DNA of 25,660 nt. Origin: a virus. Below are positions 7,352-15,100 of this stretch, one piece after another. Below the pieces are notes generated by a model that did not search any database, was not told the origin of the DNA, and worked only from the letters and a program-made list of their open reading frames with translations. The stretch is from the IMG/VR virus record IMGVR_UViG_3300035199_000669, positions 1 to 25,660 of that record; one strand, written 5' to 3'. The position numbers were made by a program, and so were the translations under genes. Positions within the stretch are counted from its first letter, which is position 1. Each line of letters starts with the position of its first letter.

Positions 7352-7380
7352 TTGACAAAACACAAAACATATGATATATT
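7352..7380 (+). promoter_or_regulatory. Sigma-70-type promoter, TTGACA-17-TATATT
   Basis: A perfect -35 box TTGACA (7352-7357), exactly 17 bases of spacing, a -10 box TATATT (7375-7380) and an extended -10 TGA (7372-7374) are present. It is the only near-consensus housekeeping promoter I found in the window. It sits between a terminator and a small gene, so that gene can be transcribed by unmodified host RNA polymerase, independent of late phage control. Confidence 0.88.
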
Positions 7381-7399
7381 AAAAGAAAAGAGGTGATAT

Positions 7400-7678
7400 G
7401 TGAAAGAAGGGTATGAAAATATCTTGGAGCGTCAAAGCATTGTTGAAGAGAAGATAGATCAACTGGAGCAGCGGCTTGAATATTCCGCGGAAGTGTTTGA
7501 GTATATTCTGGAGAGTTTGGGTCGATTGAGCGAGGAACTTGAGCGCCTAAAAGAACCACCATCATTGATTACGCTGCCAACGGAGGTGTGGATCTCACCA
7601 CCGGCGTCTTGTGACTGGGAGCCATTGGTTCCCGGCCCTGAGCTTGTTGTTGAAGCGAAACAAACCACCGACTCTTAA
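7400..7678 (+). CDS. Small coiled-coil protein, moron-like
   Basis: This 92-residue acidic protein has residues 5-53 as a strong coiled coil (heptad-like Leu/Ile/Val pattern in EKIDQLEQRLEYSAEVFEYI and LSEELERLKE). A Pro-rich, probably unstructured tail of about 39 residues follows. The GTG start is preceded by GAGGTG four bases upstream; the overlapping ATG at 7398 is closed at once by a stop. The gene has its own sigma-70 promoter and is enclosed by two intrinsic terminators, the arrangement called a moron in tailed phages. Such genes usually act on the host during infection or lysogeny. No function can be read from the sequence. A small oligomeric regulator, antirepressor-like or inhibitor protein is possible. 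Confidence 0.7.
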   Translation: MKEGYENILERQSIVEEKIDQLEQRLEYSAEVFEYILESLGRLSEELERLKEPPSLITLPTEVWISPPASCDWEPLVPGPELVVEAKQTTDS

Positions 7679-7699
7679 AGAAAATTTTAATCTTTCAAG

Positions 7700-7730
7700 C
7701 CCCCTCCTCTTGGTGGGGGGTTTTCTTTTA
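7700..7730 (+). terminator. Rho-independent terminator
   Basis: CCCCCTCC (7700-7707), a TCTT loop and GGTGGGGG (7712-7719) form an eight-position stem with one T-T mismatch, followed by TTTTCTTTTA. It lies 22 bases after the coiled-coil gene and isolates it from the genes downstream. Confidence 0.8.
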
Positions 7731-7737
7731 TTTGGGA

Positions 7738-7745
7738 ACTAATTA
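7738..7745 (+). promoter_or_regulatory. Possible late promoter, ACTAATTA variant
   Basis: This is a one-mismatch variant of the ACTATTTA octamer, 20 bases before the ATG at 7766 and just after a terminator. It would serve the two-gene unit of basic repeat protein and tubulin-like GTPase. The call rests on position and similarity only. Confidence 0.3.
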
Positions 7746-7765
7746 TTATAACCATTGGAGGAATA

Positions 7766-8164
7766 ATGGGAAAGAAAAGAAGAGTATTAAATAATCCAAA
7801 GTTTGCTAAACTAAGGACGCATCCAAAGTATGCTGAAATGGTTGCTACAAGGGGGCAAGAAGAAGAATCTTGTGATGTAGTCACTAAGCAGCGAGAACCA
7901 GAGATTGTAAAAGAACCAGTTGTCGCGCCGTTCTTAGTTAAACTAAGGACGCATCCAAAGTATGCTGGAATGGTTGCCGCTCACGAGCAAGGAAAAGAAG
8001 AATCTTGTGAAGTAGTCATTAAGCAGCCAGAACCAGAGATCGCGGAGATTACGCCAGAGCTTAAAGTTGTAAAACTAGAAAAGCCAAAGCCTGCTCCCAA
8101 AACGAAAGCAAAATCAAAAACAAAAAAGATTACAGTAAGAAAGTCAACAAGGAAGAAAAAATGA
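7766..8164 (+). CDS. Lysine-rich protein with two 44-residue repeats, coupled to the tubulin-like gene
   Basis: This 132-residue protein of unknown family contains two near-identical repeats that begin KLRTHPKYA (residues about 15-58 and 59-95). Each continues with a charged EESCD/EVV.KQ..PEI segment. The C-terminal 35 residues are extremely basic (KPKPAPKTKAKSKTKK then RKSTRKKK), resembling histone-H1-like nucleic-acid-binding tails. GGAGG lies before the ATG. The stop overlaps the start of the FtsZ/tubulin-like gene as ATGA, so the two are translationally coupled and probably work together. Plasmid and phage tubulin systems (TubZ) have a small DNA-binding partner, TubR, encoded just upstream. 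This protein has no visible helix-turn-helix, so an analogous adaptor role is inference. A packaged DNA-binding protein is the main alternative. Confidence 0.72.
   Translation: MGKKRRVLNNPKFAKLRTHPKYAEMVATRGQEEESCDVVTKQREPEIVKEPVVAPFLVKLRTHPKYAGMVAAHEQGKEESCEVVIKQPEPEIAEITPELKVVKLEKPKPAPKTKAKSKTKKITVRKSTRKKK
7808..8041 (+). repeat. Internal 132-base direct duplication
   Basis: The copies start at 7808 and 7940 (period 132 bases, 44 codons). The first 28 bases are identical and the rest are clearly similar, with small in-frame differences. The duplication is inside the basic protein gene and preserves its reading frame, indicating a fairly recent in-frame duplication. Confidence 0.88.
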
Positions 8165-9195
8165 GTGATTTCGATTTCATAGACCATTATGGTGATAACG
8201 AAGAAGTAAAAGGCGAAGAACAACTGGCCGATAATGAGGTTGTTTCCTCCCTTAACTGTGCCGTTATTGGCGTTGGCGGCGGGGGAGGCAAGATGGCCAA
8301 AGCCTTTCTTGACATCGGATTCAATAGAACTTTACTTGTTAATACCACGGCAAAGGATATCCCCGAAGACGTTGACGAGAGACATGTTGTATTGATTCCA
8401 GATGCAGATGGAATTGGAAAAGATGTGAATCTTGGCAAGACCGTATTCGCGGATAATGGTGCCGTCGTTGAAGACGCCCTCAGAACCAAGCTTGGGAGCG
8501 TCGACTGGCTGTTTGTCTTCGCTGGTGGGGGGGGAGGTACAGGAAGTGCTACTGTGTCCCTACACGGCGTATTTGAGCGCTATTTGAAGTCTGTAAGCGC
8601 AGAGGGCTCCGTTGTCTATGTTGTTTCCCGGCCATCTGCTCAGGAAGCTTTGAATTCAACCATTAGTAAGAATGCTGAATCTCTTTTAGAAGATGTGTCC
8701 GAACACACTCATATTGTTTTAGACAATGAAAGACAAGTTAAGCTACTGCGCGGCAAAGTCGGGATGCTTGGAATGTTCCCATTTGCAAATACTGCATTTG
8801 CCAAGCTTATAGCACAGGTGCTCAAGCTCTCCTCGGAGCAATCGTCTATTCAGTCCTTTGATTCCAAGGATTTAGAGAGATGTCTCAGGACTAAGAAAAG
8901 AACGTTCATCGGATCGACAATTATCCGAGATCCGAAAGATCCGAACTTGGGAGCAACGATATTTCAAAACTGCTTGAACCGCTCCCCCTGTCCGTTGCCA
9001 AAGGGCCGGCCCGCTACTGGTTCGATGTTGTTGGTTGTAACTTCAGAAATGGCTAACGATCCCGAGATTAGTAAACACTTAGATGCTGCTATTTCATATG
9101 TCGGCGGAAGAACAGAAACACTATTTGCCGGTGTGTATGTGAAAGAAGACCTCCCAGGTTTAGTTGCTATATTGACAATGAATGGTTTGGATTGA
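8161..9195 (+). CDS. FtsZ/tubulin-superfamily GTPase
   Basis: This 344-residue cytomotive-filament-type GTPase has its superfamily elements in order. T1 is GVGGGGGKMA (37-46). T2 is NTTAKDI (61-67). T3 is GIGKDVNLG (84-92). The signature loop is AGGGGGTGSA (121-130). The VSRPS strand end lies at 155-159, and LDNERQ at 187-192 matches the FtsZ IPNDRL region. The catalytic T7-type loop is SFDSKDL with Asp234 and Asp237 in place of the FtsZ NxDxxD aspartates. Two changes are odd: the T7 Asn is Ser, and the last Gly of the tubulin signature is Ala130. An acidic tail of about 30 residues precedes the domain, and there is no FtsZ C-terminal partner peptide. Phage relatives (PhuZ, TubZ) position or segregate DNA, but this copy lies among head and neck genes. 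Filament formation is likely; its task here is unknown. Confidence 0.87.
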   Translation: MSDFDFIDHYGDNEEVKGEEQLADNEVVSSLNCAVIGVGGGGGKMAKAFLDIGFNRTLLVNTTAKDIPEDVDERHVVLIPDADGIGKDVNLGKTVFADNGAVVEDALRTKLGSVDWLFVFAGGGGGTGSATVSLHGVFERYLKSVSAEGSVVYVVSRPSAQEALNSTISKNAESLLEDVSEHTHIVLDNERQVKLLRGKVGMLGMFPFANTAFAKLIAQVLKLSSEQSSIQSFDSKDLERCLRTKKRTFIGSTIIRDPKDPNLGATIFQNCLNRSPCPLPKGRPATGSMLLVVTSEMANDPEISKHLDAAISYVGGRTETLFAGVYVKEDLPGLVAILTMNGLD

Positions 9196-9246
9196 AAATC
9201 AGGCCTCGTTAAGATGGCATAGTCTGGGGTTTTTGTCTTATGGAGA

Positions 9247-9254
9247 ACTATTTA
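9247..9254 (+). promoter_or_regulatory. Candidate phage late promoter motif ACTATTTA
   Basis: An exact octamer in the 82-base gap after the tubulin-like gene, 23 bases before the neck gene, is followed by CATATGAA. The copy at 17370 has almost the same context (ACTATTTAACATATGA). Confidence 0.52.
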
Positions 9255-9277
9255 CATATGAATAGGAGACCCTATGT

Positions 9278-10609
9278 ATGGCCGTTCCCAAACTAACACC
9301 AAGTAGCACTACTAGCGCTGTTATACTGCCTTCAACCGGTAGCACTACTGATGTAGACGCTGCTGTACCATTCGGCGTTTACAACGATATCGGCTTCAGG
9401 GCCGGCGCATCTGCGCAGGTAGCATACACCTACAAGAAGCTTGGTGGAGATATTCTGGATATTGAGCTTAAGGCTGACAATGTTTATGCAGCGTATGAAG
9501 AGGCGTGTCTAGAATATTCTTATCAAATCAATATTCATCAGGCAAAAAACGTTCTTTCTGATTTGCTGGGAATGGCTACAGGCACTTTTGATCACAAAGG
9601 CGAGCACCAAACAGGTAGTGTCCACGATTCTGTAAGTGGCTCGCTGGTTAACTTAAAGTATCCTAGATATAAGTTTAGCTATGCACAGAGGGTCGCTGAT
9701 GGCATAGCGGAAGAAGCCGGCTTCGGAGGGAATCTAATTGAATATTCGGCTTCGTTTGCAATAGTTTCGGGGCAACAAGATTATGATTTACAGTCTATTA
9801 TCTCTGGTTCATCAATTACAACCGAACCGGCAGTCGCTCCAGGCGAATCTCAATATGGAACCGGCAGTATTGAACAAACCGCCGGATCGTTGAAGGCTTC
9901 CCAGCAAGACAGGATGAATCGCAAATTCAAGATTCGTAGAGTGTATTTTAAAACACCAGCATCGGTATGGAGATTTTATGGATATTATGGCGGGCTTAAT
10001 GTTGTAGGAAACTTAAATTATTATGGTCAGTTCGCCGATGATACGACCTTTGAACTGATCCCAACGTGGCATAATAAACTTCAAGCCATGGCCTTTGAAG
10101 ACCATATCTATACTAGATTATCTCACTATTCTTATGAGATTCATAATAATAAGTTAAGACTTTTCCCAATACCACAAGCAGAAATTCCACAAAATATGTG
10201 GGTTACCTTTACAATGCATAGAGATGCTTGGGAGGAAGATTCAGATAGGAAAACAGGCGTCGGGGGCATTAATAATATGAATACTTTGCCTTTCCCGAAC
10301 GTCCCTTATAAGAATATTAACTCGATAGGAAAGCAATGGATTCGACGGTATGCCCTAGCATTAACAAAGGAAATACTCGGACAGGTTAGAGGAAAGTTTG
10401 CTACAATTCCGATTCCAGGTGAATCAGTTACTTTAAACGCAGCCGACTTGCTATCTCAGGCCAAAGAAGAACAAGCGACGTTAAAGGAAGAAATCAAGAC
10501 TGTGCTTGATCAGATGACATACAAGGCACTTGCCGAACAGGACGCAGCGATGGTCACAGCTATTGATACTGTTTACCAGGAAATACCTCTCTTAATTTAC
10601 CAAGGATAA
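9278..10609 (+). CDS. 13: Neck / head completion protein, T4 gp13-like
   Basis: This 443-residue protein would join the packaged head to the tail. The segment DNVYAAYEEACLEYSYQIN (about 67-85) resembles the gp13 N-terminal helix with its EAIEKY pattern. KQWIRRYALALTKEILGQ (about 352-369), followed by KFATIPIPGESVTLNAADLL, closely parallels the T4 gp13 block around KRYAIALVKKQWGENLRKF and its GGVTMNGQEIYSEA continuation. It is about 130 residues longer than T4 gp13, with extra sequence in the middle. The next genes are the gp14- and gp15-like ones, exactly as in T4, which strengthens the call. AGGAG lies nine bases before the chosen ATG. The gene belongs to a run of closely packed genes up to 12011. 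Confidence 0.8.
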   Translation: MAVPKLTPSSTTSAVILPSTGSTTDVDAAVPFGVYNDIGFRAGASAQVAYTYKKLGGDILDIELKADNVYAAYEEACLEYSYQINIHQAKNVLSDLLGMATGTFDHKGEHQTGSVHDSVSGSLVNLKYPRYKFSYAQRVADGIAEEAGFGGNLIEYSASFAIVSGQQDYDLQSIISGSSITTEPAVAPGESQYGTGSIEQTAGSLKASQQDRMNRKFKIRRVYFKTPASVWRFYGYYGGLNVVGNLNYYGQFADDTTFELIPTWHNKLQAMAFEDHIYTRLSHYSYEIHNNKLRLFPIPQAEIPQNMWVTFTMHRDAWEEDSDRKTGVGGINNMNTLPFPNVPYKNINSIGKQWIRRYALALTKEILGQVRGKFATIPIPGESVTLNAADLLSQAKEEQATLKEEIKTVLDQMTYKALAEQDAAMVTAIDTVYQEIPLLIYQG

Positions 10610-10614
10610 TTTAA

Positions 10615-11112
10615 ATGCCCGAGAATGAAAAGAAATGGAAACAGCCGGCTAACCCGCCTCCTCCTCTCTTCTTGGGTAAGAAAGAGCGAGATCTCGTTAA
10701 GCAAGTTAACGACGAGTTAATCGAAAGAGTAATCGGGCAACAAGTAGTATATTATCCAATAGATTTATCTAGGACTGATTATCATCCTCTTTATGGCGAA
10801 GCGATAAACAAATCTTTCTTGCCGCCAGTAAGAGTTTACGCTTTGGTTGAGTACGAGGGTGTCCAAACTAAATTTGATACCAACATTGGGCTTGATAAGG
10901 AAGCTGCAATCACTATTCATTTCCATAAACGTCGGTTGACGGAGGATCAGGATCTTTTTGTGAGAGAAGGAGATTTTGTCTTATATGGAAGTATATTCTA
11001 TGAAATCACGATTTTATCGGAGCCTACACAGATTTTTGGCCAGATTGATCATACAATGGAAATATCTGCTAAATGCGTAAGAGCGAGGGAGGGCCTGTTC
11101 GATGCCACATGA
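10615..11112 (+). CDS. 14: Neck protein, T4 gp14-like
   Basis: This 165-residue partner of gp13 sits in the head-tail collar. It shares with T4 gp14 the order of YYPIDLSRTDYHPLYGEAINKSF (gp14: FYIPREYVNFDQLFGEDPTSKF), a beta region with LDKEAAITIHFHKRR (gp14: QDEVTLSINPNLF), REGDFVLYGSIFYEI (gp14: KEGDLIYFPMDNSLFEI) and PTQIFGQIDHTMEISAKCV (gp14: PFYQLGQNAIRKITAGKFI). The protein ends there, so the roughly 90-residue C-terminal extension of T4 gp14 is absent. A Pro-rich N-terminus (residues 11-17) is unusual. It begins six bases after the gp13-like stop and overlaps the next gene by 11 bases. Confidence 0.8.
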   Translation: MPENEKKWKQPANPPPPLFLGKKERDLVKQVNDELIERVIGQQVVYYPIDLSRTDYHPLYGEAINKSFLPPVRVYALVEYEGVQTKFDTNIGLDKEAAITIHFHKRRLTEDQDLFVREGDFVLYGSIFYEITILSEPTQIFGQIDHTMEISAKCVRAREGLFDAT

Positions 11113-11425
11113 TTATTCTCATACTAATATTAAGAATGTAGATGGCAAACTAAAAGAAATTATATTTATGCCCTCCACAATTGAAACGATTGACCAGGCT
11201 TTTTATAATTGGACGAATGACACAATGAATCCATCTGCCGAAACAAACAAGGGATTTAAGAAGGTACCTGTTATCTGGATTTCCGCAGAACGAGCATTCC
11301 AAATTAAAGCCGATAAGGAATTGCGAGATTTAAATGGTATTATAAAGTTGCCACTCTTAATCGTCAACAGGACTTCAATAATTAAAGATCCCGCCTTTAA
11401 GGGCGTTGCATATACCGAATTTTAA
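11102..11425 (+). CDS. 15: Tail completion protein gp15-like, N-terminal half (frame interrupted)
   Basis: This 107-residue reading frame matches the first half of T4 gp15, the ring protein that caps the tail and docks it to the neck. KKVPVIWISAERAFQIK parallels gp15 VPITYASKEHFMMK, and IIKLPLLIVNRTSIIKD parallels ILPRINLHLVDFSYN. The frame runs into a stop just after DPAFKGVA, while the following frame carries the rest of the protein. Either the gene is broken by a small indel, or a ribosomal frameshift or sequence error is involved. The start overlaps the gp14-like gene by 11 bases and has a GGGAGGG site, so translation of this half is expected. The T4 protein is about 272 residues in one piece; the two halves together give about 305. 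Confidence 0.78.
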   Translation: MPHDYSHTNIKNVDGKLKEIIFMPSTIETIDQAFYNWTNDTMNPSAETNKGFKKVPVIWISAERAFQIKADKELRDLNGIIKLPLLIVNRTSIIKDPAFKGVAYTEF

Positions 11426-12011
11426 TGACGGTCTTCGCTCCCCGCGTGGCGGCGCGATCACAGTTGCGAGGCGGATTAATCAAGATAAAACTTCAAATTT
11501 CCGTAACGCAGATTCCCGTAGAAAGTTTGGCGTTCTCAGCGGCACAACTGTTGGTACGGGCCAGGAGAATTTTCCCCAAGGGAATACCACCAAAGTTATT
11601 TATGAAACAATAACAATGCCAATCCCGGTATATGTTGCTGTTGAATACGAACTTACTGTTAGGACAAACTACCAGTTGCAGTTAAACCAAATAACAACAC
11701 CCTTTATGACACGAACGGGACAGATAAATAATTTCTTTATCAATCATGAGGGCCATAGGTTTGAAGGGTTTATACAAGGCGAATTCCAGCAGTCTTTGAA
11801 TGTGACTGGTGAAGAAGAAAGTGCTTATGAAGCTAAAATAAAATTTAAGATTTTGGGATATCTTATTGGTGGAGGCATAAATGATGAGCAGCCAAAGATC
11901 GCCATAAGGGAGAACGCGATACAAATTCGCATGCCCAGAGAGCGCGTGATTACCGGAGATATCCCAAGGCATAATGTCAAGAAAGGGGTTGAATCTTTTT
12001 ATAGAGAGTAA
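11406..12011 (+). CDS. 15: Tail completion protein gp15-like, C-terminal half (frame interrupted)
   Basis: This frame (201 codons if a TTG at 11406 is used) carries the second half of gp15. VIYETITMPIPVYVAVEYEL and TVRTNYQLQLNQITTPFMTR parallel T4 gp15 IKMIYELSIFTRYEDDMFQIVEQILPYF. The conserved-looking sequence starts at HIPNFNDG (11409), immediately where the upstream frame loses similarity. No ATG with a ribosome site precedes it. The TTG has AAGGG only two bases upstream, which is a poor spacing, so independent initiation is unlikely. The change needed to join the halves is +1 or -2. A contractile tail normally needs this protein, which makes a pure pseudogene surprising and a frameshift or sequencing error worth testing. 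Confidence 0.75.
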   Translation: MHIPNFNDGLRSPRGGAITVARRINQDKTSNFRNADSRRKFGVLSGTTVGTGQENFPQGNTTKVIYETITMPIPVYVAVEYELTVRTNYQLQLNQITTPFMTRTGQINNFFINHEGHRFEGFIQGEFQQSLNVTGEEESAYEAKIKFKILGYLIGGGINDEQPKIAIRENAIQIRMPRERVITGDIPRHNVKKGVESFYRE

Positions 12012-12034
12012 AACGACCTTTAGCTTTTCTAAAT

Positions 12035-12042
12035 ACTATTTA
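12035..12042 (+). promoter_or_regulatory. Candidate phage late promoter motif ACTATTTA
   Basis: An exact octamer lies 23 bases after the gp15-like stop and 66 bases before the sheath start, in a 97-base gap. It is followed by TTATG. It would give the highly expressed sheath gene its own promoter. Confidence 0.52.
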
Positions 12043-12108
12043 TTATGTCAAAGACCAAGCAATAGAATAGCGGTTAAAGCTTAAAATAAGAAATAGGAGA
12101 GTCGTTAA

Positions 12109-15100
12109 ATGTCATCATCGTTGGCGAGAAAATTTAGATTTGTATCACCCGGCATCTTTCTGCGAGAGGTTGATAACTCACAGTTCCCAAGAGAACCAGA
12201 TGCAGTAGGGCCAACAATTATAGGTCGTTTTACCTCTGGTCCTGCTATGAGGCCCACAAAGGTTGCCTCTTTAGCTGAATTGGTCGAAACTTACGGGAAC
12301 CCTGTTCCGGGCGCCTCTTCTGGTGATGTCTGGCGCGAGGGTAATAAAACTGGCCCAACCTACGCCGCTTATGCTGCTTTTGCTTGGCTGAATGCTGGCG
12401 TTGCTCCTGCAAACATTTTCCGTCTGCTCGGCGACGAACACGACCAGAATGACGGTTCGGTACTGGGGCAAGCCGGCTGGACGACGACTAGCCCATCAAC
12501 GACAACCACCGCGGTGAGCCCGGCCGGCGCACTAGCCAACAACGGCGGTGCATATGGCCTTTGGATTATTCCTTCTGGCTCTGATATGCAAAACGTAAAG
12601 GGCACATCTTTGGGAACAGGCTCTCTTGCCGCTATCTGGTACGTTCGTGAGGGTGCCTTGACTCTCAAGGGCAAACCGACCTCAAACCAAACACAGGCCA
12701 GCGTCACCGCGATAACAGGCGCCGCTGTTATGATTCATTCTGAAGATTCAAGCTACACTTTCCAAGCCAGCCTGATCGACACGTCTTACAACAACGTGTA
12801 TACTACGAAATTCAATTTCGATAGAACTTCTGAGAACTATATCCGCAAAGTTTTCAATACCGACCCAATTACAACCAATACCAGCGTTGTTGATTCAACA
12901 ACTGTGAAGGAGGGCAAGGGTAAATATTGGCTTGGCGAGACTTTTGAAAGTAATTTGTTTAATATTGTTGGTGCTTCCGGCGATTCTTACGGCGTGATTC
13001 TTCCAATTCACTCTGGAACGATTAATGATGATGCACATGGCTCCGGATCCGCAATTGTTGGATACGAAGATCATCTAGAAGGATTCAAAAATCCTGAATC
13101 TGGCTGGTTCTTCTCACAGGATTTGGGAACTAGCAACGCCGATTATGCCGCAGAGCGTATGACGAAGATCTTTAAATTCCACGGGCTCGATTCCGGCGAA
13201 TGGCTCCAAAACAACATCAAGATTTCCATCGCAGATATCAAGGCGCCCACGAGTCTGTCTAACCCGTATGGTACATTTACCATCCAAATCCGCCGAGCAT
13301 CTGACACCGATAATGTCCCGGTCATCCTCGAACAATTCACCAATTGCAATTTAAATCCTGCCTCCGCAGATTATGTTGCAACGAAGGTCGGTGATATGTA
13401 TATGTCATTTGATTATAGCACAAACAGGCTCCGTGAATATGGACAGTTTGTTAACCGGTCTCGTTTTGTTCGGATTGAAATGAATCCATCGGTCGAGCAG
13501 GGTCAAGCAGACCCAGCAACGCTTCCATTCGGCGTCTTCGGGCCAATTCGGCCGTTTAGCTGGCGCGTTCGCTCCAATGATGGTGACGATGGCTCTACCG
13601 GAACACCCCTTTTGAGCACAACGAACGTCCCCGCCGATGATGACGGCGCAGCAAGAACCCCCGCAAACGGCGCAGCCGAAGCAACCATCACTGTAACCGT
13701 CGCCGATGTAGATAACATCGGCCAAGGCGATATTATCTCCTTAGTAACCACCGCCGGAACAACAATCACTTGTACGCTAACTGGAGTAGGAGGCACAACA
13801 ACTTCCTCGGGAACAGATGGGAATGTGGAGGCCGCGACATTCGCATCAGGTACAGATAACACGCTTCAAGCAACTTCGCAAGCAGTTGCAATTGCAACAG
13901 CAATAAACAATAATAACTTCTTTACTGCTACCAATAGCGCTAATGTTGTTACCGTAACCCAAGCTGTTGGCGGCGTGCCCGCGAATACAACAATTACGAT
14001 AACAGAACTTGGCGCGACTGGATTGACAAAGACAAATTTCACCGATGGTTCTAGTTTAGTAGGAACATTCGTTACTATGGAAGACAGCCTTGTTGCTAGT
14101 CACTACGACCCGAACGGCCTCACAAGCATTCTCTTTGGGGAAGCACAGGTCGTAAGCACCGGCGCCACAACTGCCGGCCAGTACCGCTACACAGCGTCTT
14201 ATGCATTCCCGAGAACGATGATTCGCAAGTCAGGCTCCGATGGAGGAATGGGCGACCCGAAAGAAGCCTATTTCGGTCTCCAAACAGGAAAGACCGCCAC
14301 AGACCCAACCTATGACCCCGGATACGCAGATTATCTCCGCCGTCTCCCAGCCGGATATGCCCAGACCGATACGATTACTGGCCCGGGCACTAATAGAGAA
14401 TACTCTTGGGTCTTCTCGCTTGATGATGTAAAGACAGTTGTCGATGGCGATATCGCCAAGTCTGCTTATTTTGCTTCTGGCTCTAGAAGAGTGGGTGGTT
14501 CGCTTACCGCTATGAGTTCTTCTTACAAACAGATTCTTGATGAAGGCTACGACCGTTTCACATCGCCCTTGTATGGCGGATTTGACGGTTGGGATATCTA
14601 CGAAGCAGAACCACTGGCCAACGCACGCATCAGCTCTACCGACACACAGTACACTAACTACGCTTATAACACTGTTAAGCGCGCCATCGATACCTGTGCT
14701 GATCCTGAGTTCGTCGAGACCAACCTAATGACTGTGCCCGGGCTGACTGCAAAGAACCTCACCAAGCATCTTATTGACACTTGTGAGGCCCGCGCTGATG
14801 CAATGGCAGTCATCGACATCGAAGATGTCTATACACCTTTCACGGAGAACACCAACTCGTTCCAGAGCAATGTTGGGAAAGTCAGCACGGCCATTTCTTC
14901 ATTGAGAGCCCGCGACCTTAACTCTAGCTACGCTGCAACCTATTATCCTTGGGTTCAGATTAGAGATCCTAACACTTCGAAGCTTGTTTGGACTCCACCT
15001 TCTGTTGTGGCTCTTGGAACTTACGCTAGCTCCGAGGCCAAGTCTGAGCTTTGGTTCGCTCCTGCTGGGTTTACCAGAGGTGGGCTGACCGACGGCGCCG

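Noticed and set aside
9196-9240. Possible terminator after the tubulin-like gene (GGGGTTTTTG)
   Set aside because: I could not form a stem of more than about four pairs before the T run, so it does not meet the standard of the other terminators.
11425-11613. A 62-codon frame starting ATG at 11425 between the gp15 halves
   Set aside because: It overlaps the gp15 C-terminal frame completely and shows no protein-like pattern, while the gp15 frame matches T4.
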